Part shown: positions 9,857-21,269 of the stretch, piece after piece
How positions within the stretch are numbered: the stretch's first letter is position 1
Layout of the letters: each line of letters begins with the position of its first letter
Assembly: GCA_009746045.1 (NCBI GenBank)
Contig: RPFO01000448.1
Coordinates: 3,960,419 to 4,024,418 of the forward strand
Source of the DNA: Mesostigma viride
Lineage: Eukaryota; Streptophyta; Mesostigmatophyceae; Mesostigmatales; Mesostigmataceae
Direction: 5' to 3'
DNA length: 64,000 nt
Translations under genes and position numbers: made by a program
The notes under the pieces: generated by a model
Told to the model about the DNA's origin: nothing
Databases searched by the model: none
The model's input: the letters and a program-made list of their open reading frames with translations, nothing else

Positions 9857-12800
9857 TCAATCTTTCTTCTTTTCCTCATCTTTAGGCACCGGCGTCGCCC
9901 CCGCTGTAGACCCGGATGGCTCAATCTCCACATCCACCGCGTCGTCCGCCTGCTCCTCATCCTCATCATCCGTGTTCCACCACGAGCTGTCCCAGTCCCC
10001 GCCTGCCAGGGACGCGATCGCGGCCACCGTGGCCGCTGACTCGTCCGCATCCACCTGGAATCCGCTGGTGGCGCGCGCGATTTCCTCCTCGATCGACCGG
10101 TAGCGCGCCATCAACAGCTGCCGCCTGCGTGACACCGTGACCCAGTAATGAAGCAGTTGAACAACCATGGCCGATAAGCAACGTAACTACAGAAACGTGG
10201 CCGATTTAGGGTGCTTCCACGCTTGGTCCGAACCAATTTTTTGAAGGGGTGTAAGACCAATTTCGAAGGAGGCCCTTCCACGCTTGGCACAAATTTCAGA
10301 TTAGGTACCTCAAAAGTTCACATCTGTCCGTACTCTTGGCTGGGCGATAAGAATTTCGGCTTGTCCCACCCTTTACGAGGGGGGCAAGCCGACATTGGTA
10401 TCGTCTCCAAAGTACGTTGTAGCCTGTAGTAGCTCACAACTTGACGACGGACTTCCAGCGTCCACGTAACTTCACCACATGAAGTAAAGGAAATTGGCCG
10501 CAGCAGAGAAATTTGGCTGCGCCACAGAGGAAATAAGCGCTACTAGGGTAAGTCCGGCCCAGTTTCCACAGTACAGTGGCCAGTAAAGTGACTGACGTGA
10601 CCAGTTGAACTTTTATGCAGGTCATCAAGCGTGGAAGCGCCCTTAACAATGTAAACAGAACCACAGCCAATAAAAAGTTTCGGACAGAACCCTGGCCGAC
10701 TAACCGAACTTAAGTACAGTACCATGGCCATTACATGTGGAGATGACCAATGGCAAGAAAAATGTGAGAATGATTTCATGGGAATAAGAAACTCTTGGCA
10801 TGAAAACAGGCAACGTTCAGCTATGTAAGGTAGAAGGGCAGTTGTTCGTGAGGGGATCACCATCATAGCTAGCTAGTGACACCTCCGATTGCCACGCCCC
10901 TTGGGTCTTGACTCCCATACAGCCCGCTGCGACTAATCACGTACGCCTTAAACCATCCGGACAAACCCTGCCTGCCTCCTGCCTCTCAGTACATTTCTTC
11001 CCTGCAGAAAGTTCTTCGCCCCTTTCCACAGGCCCTATGGGGTCCCAACTGCTCATTGCTACGAAATGGCACGATGGATGCTGACCTAAGGAGGCAGGCA
11101 AGAGTGTGGCAGCAACATGCCAACAACCCGGCAACGACCCCGCTACTACACTGCAACAAGGCACTGACCTACTCAGCAACAAGGCACTGACCTACTCAGC
11201 AACAAGGCATTGGCATACGCAGCAACAAGGCATTGATAAAGGTAGCAGCAAGGCATCAACATACGCAGCAACAAGGCCGCAACATCACAGTTTACCGCGT
11301 GGTGAAGGGGGAGGGGAAGAAGCCCGGGAAGTAGCGCTGGATGAACGAGAAGACGAGCACGTGGCCGATGGGGGTGAGTGGCAGCACGAGGATGATGATG
11401 AAGGGGATGAGCGTGGCCAGGTCGCGGAACGTGCGCCGCAGCGACTTGACCTGCAGAGGGAACCGGGGCACGGCGGCATGGGACTTACTTCAGAACGTAG
11501 GCAGCAGCAAACACGGCAGCAAGGTGACCAGGTGGGGTGCACAGGTGCGAAGAAGCGAGCACGGATGCAGATCCACCACAGAGGGTATTTGTGAGGGTTC
11601 AAGAGCAGGTGCTCGTCCGGGGAGGGTTCTGGCGGGTAAGCACAACGAAGATACGGCTGGCTTCACGGCGTGCTCTCGCCAAGCTGACTCGGAGGGCCAT
11701 AAGCACAAGTTGCGCTTCTGACTAGAGCCATGGCAAGCCCTTCACCCTGCCTTGACCCCAGGGATGCCACAGTTGGCAGGCCTTGTTCGAGTTGCGCAAC
11801 GCAAAAAAAGGGGGGGGGGGGGGGGGGTTATGTACCAGAGGAGATTCACTGGATGATGGCCAGCCAATTACGGGATGCAAATGCACAGCCTGCAAGGAAC
11901 TTAAGGAATTCTTGAGTCCAGGACGATGGCCGTACCTCTCGGGGCTTGAGCGTGTAGCCCTGAAGCGCCCTCCAGAACAGGCCGAGGGAGTAGGTAACGT
12001 CGCTGCCCATGAGCCGCAGGCCCTGCCCCGCAAACTCCCACCCGTCCTTGAACTTCTGAGCGCTCTCCTGGTAGGACAGCATGATGCTCTGCTTCCAGTC
12101 ACGCGACGCCGTCGTCTCGTCCATGATGTTCAGCCGGCTCTTCAGGTCTGGTTTGGTAGGGGGGGGGGAGAGGGGAGGAAGTTGCGTGGGTAAAAGGGAA
12201 AAGAAAAAATGGTTCAACGGGCTCGCCCATGATGCTCAGCAGGCACGTTGTTGTTAATCACCACTTGTCAATGTTATTTTGCTATAATATTACTTTCTTA
12301 GCAACGTGTGCTTTTAGTGGACTCACCGGGGATGTCAGCCGCCAGCGCGTTGAGCACGTTGTCATCCACCACGATCGCCTGGTCCGCATCCACCAGCCGC
12401 GCCTGCTTCTCCAGCTGGCGCTCCAAAATGCCAAACTCGGCCAGCAGCAGCGTGATCTCGTCACTGCCCAGGTAGCCTGGCCAAAAGAAAAGAGAATAAA
12501 CATAAGCAAGGGCATAACAGACAGATGAAAATGAATAGAATAGGAAAGAATGAACAAAGAATCACAAAAGAAATAACAAACAATCATGACAGGAGGGGGG
12601 GGGGGGGGAGGGAGTTGATACGGGAGCCCACACCTGGGCACATCAACAACATTACTTCAGAATAATAATTCATGTGCAATGTCCCGTGCCCAGTGCCCTC
12701 TGCAGTTCCAGAATGCTCCTCGCTTTTCCCAGGGCACCTGATGGATGTACGAGGAAAAAAGCGAGAGATTGGGGGGGCCACTACGGGGGCCCCTCGTAGC

Positions 12801-13002
12801 TATTTTCGCGCACTGCTATGGGGGGGGCTCACAGTGGCAGCAACATTACAGTAGCTGTTGTGAGCGCCACCTACTAGAGAAGTCGAGCACTTCGGCTTCC
12901 AGCGCCGACAGGATGGTGACCATCTCCAGCTGCAGCGTGCGCACACCCAGCTTGCGGCGGATAGCATTCACCTGCCAGGATGGGGGCGCGGGGAGGGGGG
13001 AA

Positions 13003-13055
<53 letters not shown>

Positions 13056-16000
13056 CGCGTGTGCATTGGCGATTGTGGGTGGGAGAAAGAGTTTGTGTAT
13101 TAGTAAAACATAGAGAATGGGAAGGATGAAGGAGGCGGAGAGGAAAGAGACAAGGAGGGCGTGGGGAGTTCAACGAAAGGGCCCATGCCCTTGATCACCG
13201 ACCATGCAGTTGCCGCCCATAGCTGCCTGCCGACCAATGAGACCAATAAAGATTGTGCAAAAACAGATAAAGCAATCAATTAAAACTATCAATGACTGCG
13301 GCAAGGGGTACTTGTTACCAGGAATAACTGTCGACCCTTCAGCCGCACTAGTGCCCTTACCTCCTCATCCAGCTCTCGGATCTCCTGCGCGAGGAAGGTG
13401 CGGGCGCGCACGCCCTTCTTGCGCAGCCGGCTCTCGCGCTTGGTGCTGACCTCGAGCAGGCGCTCCTCGAGCTCCTCCACCTGGTTAGGTGCAGGGTTAA
13501 GGGTTTCGGGCGGCAGGTTCAGGGTTTAGGGTTGAAGTTTAGGAAGGTGTAGGGTTTTGGCGTTTGGAGGGGCGTTTCGAGATTGTGTAGGGTTCAGGAT
13601 TTAGGGAGGCAGGGTCCAGGGGTTTGGGAGGCAGGGAGCGGAGGTAGGCACATGCATGCAACACAGGGACGACAGAGCGTGCGTGAGAACCCAGACCGAA
13701 AAGCGACCAAGGGAAACATGTGCCAATTACGCGGCACACGTGGCGGTGCAAGAGGGCGCACAATGGATGCTTGCGACTGTCCCCAGTACGATCGCTCGCG
13801 CTATGCTGAGAGACAGAAATGATGATGTATGTGCTAATAGACAGAAACCTGAAGAGGCGATGTATGATAACGAAGACAAAAACCAACTTATAACGAAGGA
13901 AAAAAGTTTGATACAACCAAGGCAAAGGTGGCCCCACCTCGAGCTTGAGTGCCCGCCCCTGGAACTCGACCACGGCCCGCTTGGAGGGCGGCACAGGGAG
14001 GCCCAGCGGGTTAGTCTCGACCGACTGCGGCACGCCGTTGAGGCGCGCCCAGAACAGCTTGGTCGAGTTGGCCAGTTGCGCGACACCCTGCCAGGGGGTG
14101 AAGGAAGCAGTACGTGCCATGACACATCGACGTGTTAGGCGAGACACATCAAGTCATCCATGGTGTTATGTAGGATACACCCAATAGGATACATCCATGT
14201 GATAGCCAACAGAGCATTTGGCAGCACCATACCCCCCCCCCCCCTACCCCCCCGAAAAAAAAAAAAAAAGTGAAGGGGATATTCAAGCATGGTATGGGAC
14301 GGTGTACAAGAAAACCCAGGCGTTACGGTTGTCAGGCTTTAAGGCAGCACGAGGGCATTGCCAGTCTGACGAACAGCGTACAGCGAGATGCATGTGGGAG
14401 CGCTCCGACTACAGTCGGCGACTCTGTGATAATGTTAACTGTGACTTTGACCCATTTCAGCTGGAGAAACACAATACACCCGTCATGGATCATCGACAGA
14501 ATTACACCAAGCGGGCATCCTTGGTGGTCCGTGGTCCTCTCTACGCCCACATCCCTTGAGAGGTGGATGCATCTACTTGCACTTGACCCTTGGGTGCTTT
14601 CATAGGAAACACTTTCACTCTCACATCATTCTTGAACAAAGAATGTTCTGTTCAAGCTCTCCAATCATTCACTCTACTTTCAACCCACCCATCCTCCTCC
14701 CTTGGTGAACTCTTGGCAAGCCAAGGGAAATGCCTTGACAAACCTTCAAACACACCTCCCTCCCAGACTGCGGCTCACCAGAAGGCGTGGGCGGGCAACT
14801 AAGCATGTCAATCAGAAACGCAGCGGGCTGTCCCTAATTTACAGCACCAATGAGGACACAAAGTGGCACTTCCCAGTAAAAAAAACGACACTTAACCCCA
14901 ATTTAGTAGTTGCTATTCCCTCTACTGGCAAATCACTCATCCCGTTACCTAACACTGCCGACCCCTTACACCTTGCCTTAGGCCTCTGCCCTATTATTTG
15001 CGCCCTGTTATTTGCAGCAGAGGAAAGATACCCCGTCTCCCCTATACATGCTGCCCTTGTATCGCTCACAACTGTCATGTGCAAGGTGCCTGTCATGTGC
15101 AAGGTGCCTGTCATGTGCAAGGTGCATTCTTTTACTTAGAAAAATAAAAAGGGGATACACCGCTCGTGTGTCACTTTCTAAATCACATGCCATTGCCCTG
15201 ACATGTAGTAAGGTATTTGTGTGACTGCCTATGACATGTAACAAGATATTTGCGTGACTGCCCTGACATGTAACAAGATGCTTGTGGCAATGCCCCCTCC
15301 CCCGCTTCCCCTCCTTGACCCCTTACCTCCTTGGTCAGCCGTGCCTGCGACACGTCCAGGGCGCGCAACTTCTCCTGGATGAAGAAGAGCGGGGTGTCCC
15401 TCTGCACATGCGAAGCACGCTTGCACACGGCACAAGCAGCACACAAAAAGGTCAGGTGGGCAGATCCGTGGTGGTGCTCGGTGATGAAATAACTGGAGGA
15501 AATAACTGGGTTGGCAGGCCACCTGCCCCGCCAGCCACCACCCACTCCCTTAATCCCAGGCTCCACCCCCCCATACTTTGCTCCCCGCCTCGCTGCCCTG
15601 AAACAACCCACTGCCTCACTGCCCTTAAACAACCTGCGGCCTTGATGTCCTTAAAAACCCGCCGCCTCGCCGCCCTCCCCCAAACCCACCGCCTCGCTGC
15701 CCTCCTTGTTGGCGGACCAGCCCTCCCTTGCTGCGCGCGCCTCCGCCTTCAACTCCCCCGCCGCGATGGCCTCGAGCGCGCCGCGCGGAATTTGCTTCGC
15801 GAGGAACGCCCGGCGGTCCTCGAGTGAGCCGATGCTCTTGGTCACCGCCGCGCGCACGCTCGCCTGGCACGACTCGTCGCCCTGCAGGGTGCGGGGGGAC
15901 GAGGACACGCACCAGGGTGCGAGGTGTGGGGGAGCGCGGGGATGCGAGGATGCGTTAGTGAGGGGTGGGTTCGGGCGAGGACGGTCGGGTGCAGCGAGGG

Positions 16001-18527
16001 CATGCAAGGGCACAGGGTGTGGGGGCACAGTATGCAACAAGCAGCGGAATAGTTGACGACTGTTAGCGGAGATGGGAGTGGTGGGGCCACTTGCCGGTGA
16101 GATCCCCGATGTTAGGCAACCACTCTTACTGGACGTTGATTTCCAATCCAATACAAGCACGCCATCCAATGACCACGCACAGGCGGGGTTTCGCACAAGG
16201 CACCAGCACGGCAAGCAGCGTGCACGTATAAAACACGCCAGCTGGCTCAACCGACTAACACGTTTCAAACTCCAATTGGTCCAGCGGAGCGCTCTTGTCT
16301 CCACCGATACATGGTGGGCGCAACACCCCATGTTCCTCATAGGGGAGAATGCAATGGACACGGGAAGCAGGGGCAAGGTCCCATGTTCCTTGCGCCTCCC
16401 TCCCCGGAAGGGGTTTTGGGTTTGCAATCTATCAGAAGAGGGCCTCCCCCACCCCACCCCACCCCTCCCCATTCACCCAACACAGACCAAACACGGCAAA
16501 CCAAGCCAACCCTTAAAGAAGCGGTCAAGTTCTGTCGTTGTAGGCCCCCCCCCCCCCCCGCCACCACACACACACATACTCACACCAAATGCAGAAAAGG
16601 AAAAGGCGCCCCCACCCCCACACCAACCCCCCACATGTACAAGGTCTGCCCCCCCTTCTCCGCCCCCCCGCTCGCCCCCACCCCACCCCCGCCCCCCTCA
16701 ATCGAAAGCGGCAAAAGAAAAAACCGACCCCCCGCCTCACATCGAACGCGGCGAGCAGCAGATTGTCCACCACCGCGAGGTCGCTCTCCAGCCTCTCCTC
16801 CATCTCCTCCACCGCCTTTACTGCGTCCGCGACCATCTGGACGGCCACGCGGTCCTCGGGCAGCGCCAGGTTGAAGCGGCGGGGCAGCGGCCCTAGGGCT
16901 GCCAGCGCTTCCGGGGACAGCATCCGCTCGGCGTCCACGAGGTCCACGTAGACAGCGCGCACCTGCGAGAGGACCTCCAGCCGCTCTGCTTGCGTACGCG
17001 CCGGTGAGCCCTGGCGCAGCATCAGCGCGTCCTGTGGGGGCGACCGGGTAAATGTAGGTGGCGTGGGGGGGGTGGGGAGTCGGGGAGGGGTTGGGTGGAT
17101 TGGGTGGGGTTGAGGAGGGGGTGGGAAGCAGTGTCACTGAAAAAGCGGCTGAGTGGACTTGTCCTATCCCCGAAGAAAAGGGCGGCGGTGAGGCGGCGGC
17201 ATAGGGAAGGTAGAGAAATTTGCCATCATGAAGCTGGAGTTGTGAAACCCAATCCTTTAAGAAGAGGGGGTAGCCCTTATAAAACCTAGAATGGATGCAG
17301 AAAAGTTTATCAGGAAAGGTTGAACAGCGCAAAGAATGACAAAACCGTTCTTGACATCACCGCCAAATACAGCTTATTTCACCACCATTCCGGGGCATCA
17401 CGTTGCTTTGGGCAGGCTCAAAAGTCCCTTATGCTGCCCATACTGCACCCACCCTCTCAAGGCATCTTTTCAGCCAATTGTTTATCCCTAGGACAGGCCA
17501 TGGCCCGAAGATCACAAACGAAGAAGGAATCGGAATAAGAGAAAAGAAATCAAAGGCAACAACCTGAAGCTCAATGTGGGAAAAACAAATGCGGAGCTGG
17601 ACAGCCCGCGTAAAACAATGTGCACTGGCCCTCACAACACAGCAACAACAACAGCAAACAGCGGGGCGAATTGGCAACGAGAGAGTTGCCCCAATGGGAA
17701 TGGGACAGAAAATGGGAAATGCGACATGGGGTTGGGGGGGATGGGGACAAATGAAGGGGGGAAAGGGGTAGGGGTTTTGTGCGTCTATGCGAGGGTTCCG
17801 GCATGTGCACCTCTTGTGGACTGGGTTAGCGATGATGTGCTGTGCTAACTGTGGGGCAGTAGAAGCAGGTAGATAGCCAGATTAACTTGTAGATGATGCA
17901 GTTGCAAGCAGTGCCAGCCAGACCATTAGTCTCAGTAGGCCAAAATGGCAAACTGGTCCCATGCAGCCTCCGTTCAGTGCTGCGGCCGCCATTCAGTCCA
18001 TGTGGAATATGCTACCTGGGATTTTCTCAGCTAAGTCTCGTGCACCATTTTACTTTATAAAATACTTGACGTAATCGAAGTGGGCAGCACGGGGCCAATC
18101 AGACCATACAACAACAGCGACTCTATACCTGCAGCATCTTGTTTCTTCTCTTCTTAGCGAGCAATGCGTCATTTTTCGCTCTTCGCTTGCGCTCCTCCTC
18201 AGCGCTGCCATCGCTGACTATGCTGACCGCCTGCTTCGGGGAGGAAAACCAACCCCCTTTTCTACTCCGGTCGTCGTTTGTTTTTTCTTCGTTCTTGCTG
18301 CTGATAGCAACTGCTACATGTCGTCGGGGAGTCCATTTGACAGCCCCATCAAATCTGAATTTGTCATCGATAGTACCTCTCGGCCATACCGCACTAGACC
18401 CACGAAGAGCATTTGAAAATGAGAAAGTCCCACGGCTTTTAGCATGGCTTGAATTGGGGGTAAAAGCCACGTAGGTGTGACTCCCGAGCGTGCAAGTGTC
18501 AAAGGACAGTTTCAAAGTTGTTGCCAT
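9857..18527 (-). CDS. LETM1-like membrane protein, plant type, 11 coding exons
   Basis: The exons are 18527-18129, 17031-16741, 15881-15690, 15401-15327, 14087-13938, 13480-13361, 12971-12875, 12476-12327, 12147-11936, 11450-11296 and 10124-9857. All introns are GT-AG, the phases match, and the sum is 2109 nt (702 aa plus stop). Residues 1-70 are Ser/Thr/Arg-rich with few acidic residues, like an organelle transit peptide. Residues 135-490 are helical and probably coiled coil. Residues 492-635 match the LETM1 core, with [12 protein letters not shown], then RDLATLIP, a hydrophobic segment at about 573-597, and [10 protein letters not shown]. The C terminus is acidic and ends in a lysine cluster. 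LETM1 proteins are inner-membrane proteins tied to K+/H+ or Ca2+ exchange; plants also have this longer LETM1-like group. Organelle and ion are not decided by the sequence. The start is the first ATG of an exon whose frame joins exon 2 in phase 0. Confidence 0.87.
10207..10645. mobile_element. Small TIR element in intron 10 of the LETM1-like gene
   Basis: Left end 10207-10226 (AGGGTGCTTCCACGCTTGG) and right end 10626-10645 are inverted copies with a couple of mismatches. The word CTTCCACGCTTGG recurs inside at about 10275. The size of 439 bp and the lack of an ORF fit a MITE. The AGGG-type ends recall hAT elements, but no 8-bp target duplication was found, so the superfamily is open. Confidence 0.5.
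11150..11285 (+). repeat. Minisatellite with AGCAACAAGGC core
   Basis: About six imperfect units of 21-27 bp, each built on AGCAACAAGGCA plus CTGACCTACTC or TACGC. It lies in intron 10 of the LETM1-like gene, just downstream of exon 10. Confidence 0.75.
13004..13063. repeat. (GT)n/(GC)n dinucleotide repeat
   Basis: About 22 GT units followed by GC units, in intron 6 of the LETM1-like gene. Confidence 0.95.
13490..13640 (+). repeat. Degenerate telomere-like AGGGTTTAGGG tract
   Basis: Repeated AGGGTT, TTTAGGG and GTTTAGGA words are scattered over about 150 bp in intron 5 of the LETM1-like gene. They resemble an eroded plant-type TTTAGGG array, but no two perfect units are adjacent more than once. 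Confidence 0.4.
15062..15292 (+). repeat. Two short minisatellites
   Basis: Three copies of TGTCATGTGCAAGGTGCC lie at about 15076-15126. Three to four copies of a unit containing CTGACATGTAACAAGAT lie at about 15197-15285. Both are in intron 4 of the LETM1-like gene and share the word CATGT. Confidence 0.8.
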
Positions 18528-19545
18528 CGTTGCGGTTTTAAAGTATTGAGGGGGCGAAATCTAAGAAGAGGCCTGCGCGGTAAATGTTACACATGGATTG
18601 ACCCCTAATGTGGACATCTCTCGTGGATCAATGATATGGACCCGCCTCACTTTAGTGGGACAACATCTGCGTCACACAAAACAGGCTCACTCCCCCGCAA
18701 CGAACGGAGCAAAATAATTCTTATTGCAAGAGCCTGTCTGACGCGCCCACCCTCACTGGTGCCGTCACTGGTCGGGCATTTTGCTCATATTTTCCTTGTC
18801 TTGCTTCGACCCCGGCTGTATTTCGTTGCTTGGCGTGGCACTTCTAGATTATTTATCCACGTAATCCGCTTCACGGTTGCATCATACGGACGGAACGGCA
18901 AAAATTCTCTGAAGCAGGATGAAGTCGAGACTTTGATATCACAGTGGCTCCGCGTGGGACACAACAACAACAACAACGACGAATCGCATCCTGGCAAAGT
19001 GCAGCTTTCCGTTTCTCAGTCAAGAACGGGTTCGCCAGCATTCATCATCAAATCGATGCTGTGCTGTGCCAGAGGGCAGGAGCTAGGGCAGGTGCCCTGC
19101 CGGAATTCGAGCACTACAAGTCTACAACAGTCGAGACCGTAGATCATACGTGATACACGTCATGTATTTCGTCTTCTGGTTCCATATATAGCAAACGCTA
19201 CCATGGACACTACTGTCCAAAGCTGGTGCTGGCATGCGTAGCCGGCCATGGCTGCTGCGCGAACGGTCCGGCACAAACCCGGCAACCGGCCCCGCTGGCA
19301 TGTGCATACGACGTCCTTTCAGTTCATATCATGCCGAACGTGCGGGTCGATCGACGGCTATCATAATGTTAGTCTGAATCGGCGGCATGCCAGTCTCCGC
19401 TGTACTCATTGCAATGAAAATGTAAACACTAGCATTAGCTAGACTGAAGCGCATGACGGCACAATCATTGCCGCCTGGCCAGACGCGCCGGCAGCAGCAC
19501 ATGAAAGTTGTAATGTGCCACTTAATTAATTAATCAGTTCATTAT
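18528..19545. promoter_or_regulatory. 5' flank of the LETM1-like gene
   Basis: About 1 kb upstream of the LETM1-like start codon. No convincing TATA box was seen at a usual distance. A 168-codon plus-strand frame at 18636-19142 has no recognisable motif, includes an (AAC)n run, and is treated as chance. Confidence 0.3.
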
Positions 19546-19550
19546 TAACA

Positions 19551-19735
19551 CGTGACGGCGTCACGTGGGTGCCAAGACAAAGTAAAGGAACCTTCAACCC
19601 CTATACACAACGAGGAGGGAGGGCGCCCTAGCTTCTCTCACTGCCACAAGTGGGCAGGCCACAGACGGAGCGCTCTATCCGCATTGGCGCCTGGGCGTTA
19701 CACTGTGGGTGCACCTGCAATACAACCATGCAATA
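19551..19735 (+). repeat. Dispersed repeat, copy 1 (with 36281-36455)
   Basis: Starts near CACGTGACGGCGTCACGTGGG and shares about 180 bp with 36281-36455, including GGAGGGAGGGCGCCCTAGC and ACTGTGGGTGCA. Both copies follow a TTATTAA-type sequence. Short length and lack of a frame suggest a SINE or MITE; no clear pol III boxes or inverted ends were found. Confidence 0.6.
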
Positions 19736-19929
19736 CCATAGGTAGGCTGACGCATAGCTTGTACTATAAAAAGGTAAGGTAGGCTCAAGACATCGGCAAA
19801 GGCGCAAGCTGATGGCCACAAGGAGTCAAAGCTAATCCACAGTACTAGAAAGCTTAGCGAATATCATTCCATGCTGTAATGCCTAAGCTATCCCGTTAGT
19901 CGATTGCCCCCATCTAGACAACTAGCTTG

Positions 19930-20749
19930 AATGCTCTATTATCCCAGGGGAGCCCGGGTGGGGGATCTACAGTTTGCTGTTGACATTAAGGTCCCCGCCC
20001 CGCCAGTACACTTGGGGCTTGTCGGGGCTGGTCTTGTGGCGGATGTAGTCGGGCCACTGGTCGCGACGTTGCTGCTGCTGGGCTGGCACCAGGTCGTCAT
20101 CAAGCGACCATGGGGAGTTCGCCAGCTTCTTGCGGCGAGAGAGGAACCAAACTTGGGCTGCGATATCGCTGAAGGCGAGGACCACTGGTGGGGGGCCAGC
20201 CTTGTCCGGTGGATGGGGCATGCAGCCCTGGTGTAGGCGCCCTGCAGTGCCTTTCCTTGCAGCTCCATGCGCACCAAGATCTGGGTCCTGAGCTCGTCCA
20301 GAAGAGAGTCTGGGTTCTCTCCCGGCTTCCTGTCAAAGCGCCTGAGTATGACCTGGCAGCGGCGGCGGTCGCGGTCAGTGGCCTTGCGGTGCTTGCCTCC
20401 CAGCTTCTGGAGCTTGGTGGTCAATGATGGCGGTGGTGGGAGAGGTTGCCTGTCGTGTGCCACTGGTCACGAGTCCATAAAATTCTGTCACTTGAGTGTG
20501 AATGTAGCTCCATGCGCACCAAGATCTGGGTCCTGAGCTCGTCCAGAAGAGAGTCTGGGTTCTCTCCCGGCTTCCTGTCAAAGCGCCTGAGTATGACCTG
20601 GCAGCGGCGGCGGTCGCGGTCAGTGGCCTTGCGGTGCTTGCCTCCCAGCTTCTGGAGCTTGGTGGTCAATGATGGCGGTGGTGGGAGAGGTTGCCTGTCG
20701 TGTGCCACTGGTCACGAGTCCATAAAATTCTGTCACTTGAGTGTGAATG
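19930..20749 (-). pseudogene. LINE ORF1-like remnant with a 245-bp tandem duplication
   Basis: The minus strand codes RRRCQVILRRFDRKPGENP and LLDELRTQILVRMEL near 20400-20270, then after frame changes RKKL, LDDDLVPAQQQQ and VYWRGGDL near 20130-19975. The same order occurs at 38940-39350. The segment 20262-20506 is repeated directly at 20507-20749 almost without change, duplicating the upstream part and breaking the gene. Identity as LINE ORF1 is inferred from the matching copies. Confidence 0.6.
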
Positions 20750-21265
20750 TGCTAACACAGCGTGATATGCATGCATGACAGTCTGCAACTGTCTATAGAT
20801 CTGCTAGATCAATTACTCGCCGCATCTGTAACTAAGTACTTGCGTGTCATGCGCATGGCCATGCCACGGAGTACTATGCTAATCTCATTAGAAAAACAAT
20901 TACACGGAAGTTACAAATATCGTCTGCATCAATGCCGTCTGCGATAAGCATTTGTAACTACATTCACTACATCTCATATATTTGCATTTGCAATTGTGAT
21001 TGAGGAAGTGTAATTGACCTCGCCACGCAAGTGGGGCCGGCATGCAAGCTGCTCCATGCACTACACAATTGGTTCTTGTCCAGAACTAAAGTTTGTAGTA
21101 ATCCTGGCTGGACACCCCTGATCCGGGCCAGTCAGTACGTACTAGGTAGAGCCTGTACGTATAGATTGCGATGGCGATAGTGGAATTTGCTGCTAGTGCA
21201 CAGCTAGCATGCAGGCACTTCAGTCCTCACATCTCATAGGTGGTATTAAAAATTAAATTAAATTA
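20750..21265. other. No gene; one shared repeat word
   Basis: At 20825-20890 is a copy of the repeat containing AGTACTTGCGTGTCATGCGC, also seen at about 4850, 8765, 40195-40255 (inverted) and 43395. The remainder shows nothing recognisable. Confidence 0.4.
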
Positions 21266-21269
21266 TAAC

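Noticed and set aside
16072-16896. 274-codon plus-strand frame
   Set aside because: It spans introns and exon 2 of the LETM1-like gene on the opposite strand and is proline-rich from C-runs.
18636-19142. 168-codon plus-strand frame upstream of the LETM1-like gene
   Set aside because: No recognisable domain, an (AAC)n run inside, and composition unlike the host exons; likely chance in the 5' flank.
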